A DNA stretch of 64,000 nucleotides, taken from assembly GCA_934772525.1 (NCBI GenBank), contig CAKVMI010000001.1, positions 124,001 through 188,000 on the forward strand, written 5' to 3'. A program made the translations under genes and the position numbers. Below, piece by piece: positions 57,955 to 64,000 of the stretch. The stretch's first letter is position 1, and each line of letters opens with the position of its first letter. Under the pieces are notes generated by a model. It saw only the letters and a program-made list of their open reading frames with translations, was not told the origin of the DNA and made no database searches. The stretch is from an uncultured Clostridia bacterium. GTDB taxonomy: Bacteria > Bacillota > Clostridia > Christensenellales > UBA1242.

Positions 57955-58186
57955 AAAAGGATATATTGTAGGCAGTATTATTTTGTTTTTAGTTGCAGCT
58001 GGATTAGCAGTAGCAGGGGTTATGATGTTTAATATAGTCCCTCTTGATGTAGTAGAATTAACAGCAAGACAAAGCTTAATTGTTGTAGGTATGGTATTTG
58101 CTTTTATATTTGCTGTTGTATCATTTGGACTTGCTGTGGGATTCCTTATAGCTGGAATAAATAATCATAGGTCATGGTGGTATTGA
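57947..58186 (+). CDS. Small two-helix membrane phage protein
   Basis: 79 residues with two transmembrane helices (about 7-28 and 44-68, IILFLVAAGLAVAGVMMF and IVVGMVFAFIFAVVSFGLAV). Not in a lysis position, since packaging genes come later, so it is unlikely to be the holin. It may modify the membrane of the infected cell. GGAGAAAACC before the ATG. Confidence 0.75.
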   Translation: MCRKGYIVGSIILFLVAAGLAVAGVMMFNIVPLDVVELTARQSLIVVGMVFAFIFAVVSFGLAVGFLIAGINNHRSWWY

Positions 58187-58188
58187 TT

Positions 58189-58656
58189 ATGGAATTAGAA
58201 TTCGGAAGATGTTGTGGAAATTGCGTGCATTGTAACAGACCAAAACAGCCACAAGACCACGAGGCACATTATATGGTGGCCAAGACGGAGCGTTGGTGTT
58301 TTAATCATAAATGCTACATAACAAGAGAGTCTGTGTGTGAAAGTTTTGAACTGGAAGAAAAGAAAGGTGGAGTGCCGGCTGTTAAAAGAGCTAGGAAATT
58401 CAACGAGAGGGCTAGAAGAATAATTGCTTTAATGGAGAAAATGAAAGCTCTTGGGCTTGAAGAGTTCGATTATTACGGAACTATTTATTGCATACATAAA
58501 GACTGGTTATATACTAGGTCGGATTATAAAAGCGCATGGGGAGAGCCACATAATTATTATTGGAAAGTAGACGCCAAGAGTAATGATTTTGACAGAAAAG
58601 AAAAAGGCTTATACGATACTTTAACAAGTTTAGAGGAAAAGGGAGGAATTAAGTAA
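58189..58656 (+). CDS. Cysteine-rich phage protein, probable zinc binding
   Basis: 155 residues. ATG 58189 has GGTGG 8 bases upstream, and a start 15 bases earlier would overlap the previous gene. N-terminal CCGNCVHCNRPK, then CFNHKCYITRESVC (about 38-51), suggest a zinc site. The remainder is alpha/beta (YYGTIYCIHKDWLYTRSDYK). No recognised family. One-base overlap with the next gene. Confidence 0.72.
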   Translation: MELEFGRCCGNCVHCNRPKQPQDHEAHYMVAKTERWCFNHKCYITRESVCESFELEEKKGGVPAVKRARKFNERARRIIALMEKMKALGLEEFDYYGTIYCIHKDWLYTRSDYKSAWGEPHNYYWKVDAKSNDFDRKEKGLYDTLTSLEEKGGIK

Positions 58657-58889
58657 TGTATTTTAATAGTTTTGAATTAGAAATGATATTAGCTGGTCTA
58701 AGAAAAGAAAGAGAAAGAGCAACACAAGATTATGTTGAGTCATTAAAACAAACAATAAATAAAACTCATTATGACACAGACAAAGTCTGTATAGGAGTTG
58801 CAGATTCTCTTCAATTTTTACAAAGGTTTAATAATTTGATAATCAAATGTGAAGACGAATTAAGAAAGGAGATAAAATCAAATGGCTAA
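58656..58889 (+). CDS. Small unknown phage protein
   Basis: 77 residues, helical, charged (FELEMILAGLRKERERATQD). GGGAGGAATTA precedes the ATG; overlaps its neighbours by 1 and 8 bases. Function unknown. Confidence 0.7.
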   Translation: MYFNSFELEMILAGLRKERERATQDYVESLKQTINKTHYDTDKVCIGVADSLQFLQRFNNLIIKCEDELRKEIKSNG

Positions 58890-59235
58890 AAAAAGAAAAG
58901 TTAGTATACTAGATTATGTTACAGAAGAAATGTCAAACAAGATTGACGACATAGGATATGAGTTTTTAAAGAGCCTAGGTTATGATACCGAGGGAGATAG
59001 AACTACATATTCATTCACAAACAAAATCAAAAGACAATTAAAAGAACACAAACACGCACTACTCTATCAAGGTGCGTACAACGACAAAGGCGAAATGCTT
59101 GTATATTTTCAAATAGCAGAGTTAGGAACAGAGAAATTAAAGAATCCAAAAATATTGTTTACTAGCCAAGGCATTAAGTTTGTTCCTAAACGCAAAGACG
59201 GAGGTGCTAATGGAGAAAACCCTCAATCAGATTAG
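58882..59235 (+). CDS. Unknown phage protein
   Basis: 117 residues, alpha/beta, basic start (MAKKRKVSILDYVTEEMSNK). AAGGAGATAAA precedes the ATG. Overlaps the regulator gene by 26 bases. No recognised family. Confidence 0.7.
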   Translation: MAKKRKVSILDYVTEEMSNKIDDIGYEFLKSLGYDTEGDRTTYSFTNKIKRQLKEHKHALLYQGAYNDKGEMLVYFQIAELGTEKLKNPKILFTSQGIKFVPKRKDGGANGENPQSD

Positions 59236-59617
59236 ACAAGACCTCCGCCTCTTAAAGAAAATACAACATAGTATTCAAGTTTTTTTAGATGTGGAGAGTA
59301 TTCATAAAAAAAGATTGGAGGTTTTGCTTTCAAAGCAGCAAACAGACAGTGTCAAAGCTGACATTACAAAAATACAAGATATTATATCAAAGCTGGATAT
59401 TGAGAATTATATAAAGCGAGCTACTGAGATAGAATCTAGGTATTGGGAAGCAATCAATAGCCTGTCACCACTAGACAAAACTATTATTTTAGACGGATAT
59501 ATCAATGGAACTCCGTACTGGAAACTAGGAAACAAGCTCAATTATTCAGAGGACGCAATCAAAAAGCGTATTCCTAAAATCATAGAGAATATAGCCGAGG
59601 CTATCAGAGAGAAATAA
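59210..59617 (+). CDS. ArpU/RinA-like late transcription regulator
   Basis: 135 residues from ATG 59210 with GGAGGTG upstream. The N-terminal coiled coil (about 1-80) is followed by a sigma-70 region-4-like HTH: NSLSPLDKTIILDGYINGTP (about 88-107), then YWKLGNKLNYSEDAIKKRIP. This is the pattern of the ArpU/RinA family, which turns on late genes. It is the last gene before an intrinsic terminator and the packaging genes, the usual place. Confidence 0.82.
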   Translation: MEKTLNQIRQDLRLLKKIQHSIQVFLDVESIHKKRLEVLLSKQQTDSVKADITKIQDIISKLDIENYIKRATEIESRYWEAINSLSPLDKTIILDGYINGTPYWKLGNKLNYSEDAIKKRIPKIIENIAEAIREK

Positions 59618-59619
59618 AT

Positions 59620-59668
59620 AAAAAAGTGCTTAGAGTGTTAAGTTTACACTTTCGGCACTTTTTTTTGT
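59620..59668 (+). terminator. Intrinsic terminator at the early/late boundary
   Basis: Outer stem AAAAGTGC / GCACTTTT, inner AGTGT / ACACT, long T run. It separates the early transcript from Acb2 and the packaging genes, where the ArpU/RinA-like protein could act. No consensus promoter is seen right after it. Confidence 0.85.
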
Positions 59669-59706
59669 TATAGAGTGTATATGTAAAAAACTAATTGGAG
59701 GTAGTT

Positions 59707-59937
59707 ATGGACGAACTAAACGGAGAAAAGCTACTTGATTTAACAATCGAGAGGAACTTTACTTACCATAGGCCAACAGAAGATATGCAACCAAAGTTTG
59801 TTGCTATCAGAGATAAGGCAAAAGAATTAGCTTATTTAATAGCAGATTTAGTACCAAACGGCAGAGAAAAGTCTTTGGCTAATACAAAGCTTGAAGAGGT
59901 TGCTATGTGGGCTAACGCTGGAATATCACGCAATTAG
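59707..59937 (+). CDS. acb2: Acb2-type anti-CBASS cyclic-nucleotide sponge
   Basis: 76 residues from ATG 59707 with GGAGGTAG 6 bases upstream. The order FTYHRPTEDMQPKFVAIRDK (18-37), AKELAYLIADLVPNGREKSL and ANTKLEEVAMWANAGISRN covers the whole protein. It matches the Acb2/Tad1 small helical family: FTYH.P near the start, IRD.A, (S/G)RE(K/R)SLA.T.LE and the C-terminal MWANA.I.RN. Acb2 binds cyclic oligonucleotide signals and so stops CBASS defence effectors. It lies just before the terminase genes, where such genes are often found. Identification is from remembered family pattern, not a search. Confidence 0.86.
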   Translation: MDELNGEKLLDLTIERNFTYHRPTEDMQPKFVAIRDKAKELAYLIADLVPNGREKSLANTKLEEVAMWANAGISRN

Positions 59938-59979
59938 TTATCAATATTCGCACGAATAGCGGAAAAATCGGAGGAATTT

Positions 59980-60507
59980 ATGCAAGGGAAAGGATTTGGA
60001 GACAATGTAAAAGAAATGGTCTTAGCAGAGCTAGCAAGCGGAACAAGCGTTTCTGACTTAGCTAGAAAATACAAAATAGCAAAGAGTACGATAAGTGGTT
60101 GGAAGAAAGAACTACATAAGCTCGGAAACGAACAAAAGCTGAACGAGTTTGAACAACTACGAACAGAAAAGAAACAAGAATTCATTAAAGGAGCTTGGGA
60201 GAATATCGAAATGGGTAATCAACTCATTCAAAGAAGATTCAAGCGAGCTTTGGAACATGAAGACAAGATTGACGACTTGCTACAAGAAATAATGTCTCTG
60301 CCTAACATAGACCTCTCCACAGGCCAAAAGAAAGCTCTTGCAAAGAAACTGAGTGCAATCAAGGTTGAAGATGTAAGCAAAATAACAACAGCCATAGGTA
60401 CTCTATACGACAAACAAGCTGTGGCCAACAATGAAAACACAGCCAAGACAGAGCATGTGGTAACAATAGAAGACTTTGTAAAGGATATTCAAGGTGCAAA
60501 GTATTAA
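59980..60507 (+). CDS. terS: Terminase small subunit
   Basis: 175 residues. N-terminal homeodomain-like HTH: LASGTSVSDLARKYKIAKST (about 18-37) and ISGWKK, which binds the pac/cos site. Central helices (about 55-110) fit oligomerisation, and the C-terminal end would contact the large subunit. CGGAGGAATTT before the ATG; overlaps terL by 14 bases. Confidence 0.88.
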   Translation: MQGKGFGDNVKEMVLAELASGTSVSDLARKYKIAKSTISGWKKELHKLGNEQKLNEFEQLRTEKKQEFIKGAWENIEMGNQLIQRRFKRALEHEDKIDDLLQEIMSLPNIDLSTGQKKALAKKLSAIKVEDVSKITTAIGTLYDKQAVANNENTAKTEHVVTIEDFVKDIQGAKY

Positions 60508-62206
60508 CACAAAAGCTTATATCGAAAAGTATTTGAAGATTAAGAACAAAGACGCTCAGATTATTCCGTTGATATTAAATAAGCCACAACAAAAGCTATA
60601 CGACACTATCAAGCGTCAATACGAGCTAGGAAGACCGATAAGAATAATTATCTTAAAGGCAAGACAAATGGGATTCTCTACTATAACAGAGGGAATCTTG
60701 TTCAAGGAGACGGCGACAGAGCCAAATATTAAGACCGGTATAGTAACTCACGAAGAAACCGCCACCAAGAACTTATTTAATATGACTAAGATGTTTTATG
60801 CTAATCTACCGGCAGCATTAAAACCACAAACAATAGCCAGCAACGCCCAAGAACTTATTTTTAACAACAAAGATAGGACTGGGCTTAATTCAAATATAAA
60901 ATGTATGACAGCTGGGAACGGCAACATAGGTCGTTCGGACACATTCCAAAAATTACATATTTCAGAGTATGCGTTTTGGCCGGGAAATAAAGTAGAAACT
61001 CTAACTGGTTTACTACAAGCCGTACCAAATACGCCGGAAAGTATCGTAATTATAGAGTCAACAGCTAATGGCTATGAAGACTTTAAGCAGCTATGGGACG
61101 ACGCAGTTGAGGGAAAGAGTGATTATACTCCGGTATTCTGTGCATGGCACGAGCTGGAAGAATACAGAATGGACGCTAGTGATTTAGGCGAACTTACACA
61201 AGAAGAAATCGAGTTGAAAGAATTATATCACTTAGACAACGAGCAAATAGCTTGGCGTCGTTGGTGTATAAGAAACAACTGCCGAGGCGACTTGAATAAG
61301 TTTAACCAAGAATATCCTAGTTGTCCGGAAGAGGCGTTTATTTCAAGCGGAGCGTGTGTATTCAATAAGAAAGACATAGTTAACCGAATTGAGCAAATAC
61401 GCCAGTTGCAACCGCTAAAACAAGGCTCATTTAAGTATAAGAAAACATACGAGCCAGTACGAGACGCAGACGGAAATGTTGTAAGAACTAGAAAGGTTAT
61501 TTCTGACATTGAATTCGTAGAAGAAGAAAACGGAATTATTAGAATTTATGAAGAGCCACAAGTCAAGAAAGACAAGGAAGATGTTATTACAGCGTTATGT
61601 CCGTATACAATCGGTGGCGATACAGCCGAAGAGGGCGAGGACTACTATACAGCTAAGGTTATCAATAACTTAACAGACGAGTCAGTTGCAACGCTACAAG
61701 TACAATTTATCGACGAGGACTTATACGCAGACCAAATATATTGTTTAGGAATTTATTACAACACAGCTTTGATTGGTATAGAAATCAATTACAGCAGAAA
61801 GCCTATGCGAGAGCTTGAAGACTTAAATTATCCAAGCTTGTATATGCGTGAGCGTGTAGACACAATGACACGAGAGATAGTAAAGGCTTATGGATTCAGA
61901 ACTGACCCAGCTACAAGACCAGTAATTATAGCTGAGCTAGTAGAAACAATGAGAGACGATATAACTCGTGAGACGGATATTCAAACATTAAGAGAAATGC
62001 TTACATTTGTGCGTAAGACTAATGGCAGAAAAGAGGCACAAGACGGATTCCATGACGACTTAGTAATGGCGTCTGCAATAGCTCATTTTATAGCTAAGAG
62101 TCAAGGCGAACACATGTGGATAGCTGTTAAACATGAAGAGTTTGACTTTATTAAAGAAAACTTTTCAAAACCACAACAACAATCTAATTCCTATATGGAA
62201 TGGTAA
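60494..62206 (+). CDS. terL: Terminase large subunit
   Basis: 570 residues from a GTG start inside the end of terS. ATPase domain: Walker A LKARQMGFST (54-63), Walker B-type LHISEYAF (154-161) and coupling motif IIESTANG (187-194). The nuclease domain carries acidic residues Asp376 (IGGDTAEEG), Glu in LIGIEINYSR and the final FHDDLVMASA. It pumps DNA into the procapsid and cuts it. Complete and intact. Confidence 0.95.
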   Translation: MQSINTKAYIEKYLKIKNKDAQIIPLILNKPQQKLYDTIKRQYELGRPIRIIILKARQMGFSTITEGILFKETATEPNIKTGIVTHEETATKNLFNMTKMFYANLPAALKPQTIASNAQELIFNNKDRTGLNSNIKCMTAGNGNIGRSDTFQKLHISEYAFWPGNKVETLTGLLQAVPNTPESIVIIESTANGYEDFKQLWDDAVEGKSDYTPVFCAWHELEEYRMDASDLGELTQEEIELKELYHLDNEQIAWRRWCIRNNCRGDLNKFNQEYPSCPEEAFISSGACVFNKKDIVNRIEQIRQLQPLKQGSFKYKKTYEPVRDADGNVVRTRKVISDIEFVEEENGIIRIYEEPQVKKDKEDVITALCPYTIGGDTAEEGEDYYTAKVINNLTDESVATLQVQFIDEDLYADQIYCLGIYYNTALIGIEINYSRKPMRELEDLNYPSLYMRERVDTMTREIVKAYGFRTDPATRPVIIAELVETMRDDITRETDIQTLREMLTFVRKTNGRKEAQDGFHDDLVMASAIAHFIAKSQGEHMWIAVKHEEFDFIKENFSKPQQQSNSYMEW

Positions 62207-62217
62207 AGGAGAAATTT

Positions 62218-62481
62218 ATGGTCGTTATTATTAGCAAGAAGAAATACAACGCAATAATGTCTGAGCTTGGCAGTCTTAAAAAAGCTTTTAAGCAACACAC
62301 AGAACAAGAGAAAGCTAATTTTAGCAAGGTAAATAAAAAGCTTGCTGAGGTAGACGAAAAAGCCAGCAAGAGATATGTCAGCGATAATTTCTCCAAAGAA
62401 AAAGATAAACCAAAGAGCTGGAATGAGCTTATGGACGAATACTTGAATGGCGAAAACAAAGACGATAAGGGAGGCAACTAA
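62218..62481 (+). CDS. Small unknown phage protein between terL and portal
   Basis: 87 residues from ATG 62218 with AAAGGAGAAAT upstream. Helical and lysine-rich (LGSLKKAFKQHTEQEKANFS), a probable coiled coil, ending in a polar tail. Overlaps the portal start by one base (TAATG). Could be a packaging accessory protein; unknown. Confidence 0.72.
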   Translation: MVVIISKKKYNAIMSELGSLKKAFKQHTEQEKANFSKVNKKLAEVDEKASKRYVSDNFSKEKDKPKSWNELMDEYLNGENKDDKGGN

Positions 62482-64000
62482 TGGCAGAAGAGAAACAATT
62501 AAATAAAGCTCAGACACCGGAAGAAAGAGCCTCTGAGTTGTGGAAGATGTATGAGGACGGCAAAGAGTATCAAAGTCAAGTTGGATTGACAAAAAATGTC
62601 AAGACATTTGTCGATTTCTTTGAGGGAAGACAATGGCCAGCCCCAACAAAAGATACGAAGAATTTGCCTAGACCGGTATTTAACATAATTAAGTTTATTT
62701 GTCGTAACAAAAAGAGTGCTATTCTCTCTACTCCGGTTAAGCTTGTGTATCGTGCAGAAGATGAGCTTAAACAAAACGCAGAGAAATTCACTAACTTTGC
62801 AGACTATATCCAAAAGGAATATGGTCAAGAACAATTAGACTCTATTGCGTTGAATGACGGCGTTAAGAAAGGTACATACATCTATCACTACTATTGGGAT
62901 TCTGAGAGAAAAGGAAAGCAAGGCGTACAAGACGGCGGAATGGGCTGCGATATTATTGATTTGCTTGACTTTGTACCGGCTAATCCACAAGAAAAAGACG
63001 AACAAAAGCAAGAATGGATTATTATTGCTAGTCGTGAAAATGTAGATAGCGTCAAGTCTAAGGCAGACGAAAATATAGATAAAGACTTGATTGTAGAAGA
63101 CGAGTGCGAAAGCAAATACGGAGAGGTTGAGAAGAAAGGCTCAAAACTCTGTACGGTCTTGACAAGGTATTTCAGAAAGGACGGCGAGGTTTACTTTGAG
63201 AAATCTGTAAAAGCAACGCTAGTAAATGCCGCCACCGCTCTAACACCGGACTTACAATCAGCTATGAAAGAGGTTGGACTTGAAGAAGACGAGCCTAACA
63301 ACAATCTACCGGACGAAAACGGATTCACTAATCCTAATTACACAGCGAAAGCTAATTTATATCCGATAGTTGTTGGCCAGTACGAAGAGAGAGAAAAGTC
63401 TATTTATGGTATTGGCGAAATTGAGGGACTAATCCCTAACCAAAAATCAATCAACTTTACAACAGCTATGCACTTAATGAATATTGAGGACTTAGCTTGG
63501 GGTAAATGGGTTGTTGCAGAAGACGCCTTAGAGGGACAAACAATCACTAATGAGCCGGGACAAGTTTTAGTTAACCATAGTAAAACTGGTGGCATTCAGA
63601 GAGTTGAGGGACATCAGATTCCTAATTCTCCACTTAATGCCGTTGAGTTTATAGCTAGCTTAACAAGAACTATGGCCGGAGCTAATGAGGTCATGAGTGG
63701 CGAGGTTATATCTGCAAATATGAGTGGTGCAGCTATTGCACAACTACAAAGCCAAGCACAACAGCCTATCGAAGAGCTAAAAGATTCATTTTGGCGTGTT
63801 AAAGAAAAGATTGGTAAAGTGCTAGCACAATTCTTTAAGCTTTTCTACCAAGGTAAAGAATTCTCTTATTCAGAGACTAAAATGGTCGAGAAACAAGGGA
63901 AAATGGTAGAAGAAGAACAAGTATTGAAAGATACATTCAATGGTAGCGAGTTCCAAAATCAAGAATTTAGTGTTGTTGTAGAGACAACAGCCGGAACAAA
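62481..64000 (+). CDS. Portal protein, P22-like (partial, runs off the window)
   Basis: At least 506 residues, open at the window end. Starts MAEEKQLNKAQTPEERASEL with GGGAGGCAAC upstream. VKTFVDFFEGRQWPAPTKDT (about 39-58), then NLPRPVFNIIKFICRNKKSA (about 60-79), is the usual portal opening. Later VVGQYEEREKSIYGIGEIEG and LIPNQKSINFTTAMH (about 299-333) and TRTMAGANEVMSGEVISANM (about 395-414) fit the P22-like/SPP1-like portal clip and stem regions. It forms the dodecameric DNA gate of the capsid. Position behind terL confirms it. Confidence 0.92.
   Translation, partial: MAEEKQLNKAQTPEERASELWKMYEDGKEYQSQVGLTKNVKTFVDFFEGRQWPAPTKDTKNLPRPVFNIIKFICRNKKSAILSTPVKLVYRAEDELKQNAEKFTNFADYIQKEYGQEQLDSIALNDGVKKGTYIYHYYWDSERKGKQGVQDGGMGCDIIDLLDFVPANPQEKDEQKQEWIIIASRENVDSVKSKADENIDKDLIVEDECESKYGEVEKKGSKLCTVLTRYFRKDGEVYFEKSVKATLVNAATALTPDLQSAMKEVGLEEDEPNNNLPDENGFTNPNYTAKANLYPIVVGQYEEREKSIYGIGEIEGLIPNQKSINFTTAMHLMNIEDLAWGKWVVAEDALEGQTITNEPGQVLVNHSKTGGIQRVEGHQIPNSPLNAVEFIASLTRTMAGANEVMSGEVISANMSGAAIAQLQSQAQQPIEELKDSFWRVKEKIGKVLAQFFKLFYQGKEFSYSETKMVEKQGKMVEEEQVLKDTFNGSEFQNQEFSVVVETTAGT

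Larger units (their letters stand above)
45577..64000. mobile_element. Prophage, left part (continues past the window)
   Basis: A continuous block from a large serine integrase to a portal gene, with tight spacing, leftward lysogeny genes and rightward lytic genes. It reads visibly differently from the host DNA: CCG proline codons and GAG glutamate codons are far more frequent (by eye, not counted). The left junction (attL) must lie between the VOC gene start and the integrase 3' end. The exact boundary and attR are not determined. Order: integration, immunity, recombination, replication, accessory, packaging. Confidence 0.93.

Noticed and set aside
57947..58186. Holin
   Set aside because: Two membrane helices fit, but it lies in the early region, far from any lysis module, with no endolysin next to it.

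Overview
The window is strongly AT-rich DNA from a bacterium that uses the standard bacterial code. It looks like an uncultured, gut-type member of the Bacillota (Clostridia-like). The evidence is strong AGGAG ribosome sites, TTGACA/TATAAT promoters, T-tailed intrinsic terminators, the Firmicute-type obg-yhbY-pheS-pheT order, FloA, a class I lysyl-tRNA synthetase and a Gram-positive-type temperate prophage. No sporulation, ribosomal RNA or CRISPR genes are seen, and I cannot place it to genus. Layout, 1-23 kb: the tail of obg leads into yhbY-pheS-pheT, then a GH13 alpha-glucosidase, tRNA-Glu and tRNA-Met, and two convergent unknown genes. A long co-directional run follows: pyrimidine-nucleoside phosphorylase, a DeoC homologue that has lost its Schiff-base lysine, tsaE-tsaB-rimI, an alpha/beta hydrolase, a membrane-anchored MurF-type ligase, Ddl, a divergent GH95-like glycosidase, and a DUF1538 membrane protein with two P-II-like regulators. 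A three-half-site ferritin-like protein closes this part on the minus strand. 23-27.5 kb is an accessory pocket behind tRNA-Leu. The 3' end of the tRNA is duplicated 227 bp downstream with a cluster of hairpins in between. Two paralogous tandem-repeat (WG-like) genes follow, then a second copy of the tRNA terminator, a BtaA/DUF3419-like transferase and degenerate A-rich repeats. 27.5-45.6 kb mixes housekeeping genes (ABC exporter, trmL, class I lysS, OGG-type glycosylase, MGMT-domain protein, floA) with surface or unknown proteins: a 1.1-kresidue membrane-anchored modular protein, a DUF11 protein, a leucine-rich-repeat protein and a transglutaminase-like protein. A promoter-hairpin-terminator unit at 37.15-37.28 kb looks like an unannotated small RNA. 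45.6-64 kb is the left part of a prophage that runs off the right edge. A leftward lysogeny module (large serine integrase, lipoprotein, S24-type repressor) faces a rightward early/late module across a switch with three near-identical 15-bp operators. The rightward genes cover recombination (PD-(D/E)XK nuclease, ERF annealing protein, NinB-like, HNH), replication (SSB, DnaD-like organiser, G39P-like helicase loader), many small proteins, a VTT-domain membrane protein fused to a coiled coil, an ASCH protein, an ArpU/RinA-like late regulator, an Acb2-type anti-CBASS cyclic-nucleotide sponge, small and large terminase, and the first 1.5 kb of a portal gene. All calls are from reading the sequence; no database search was run.
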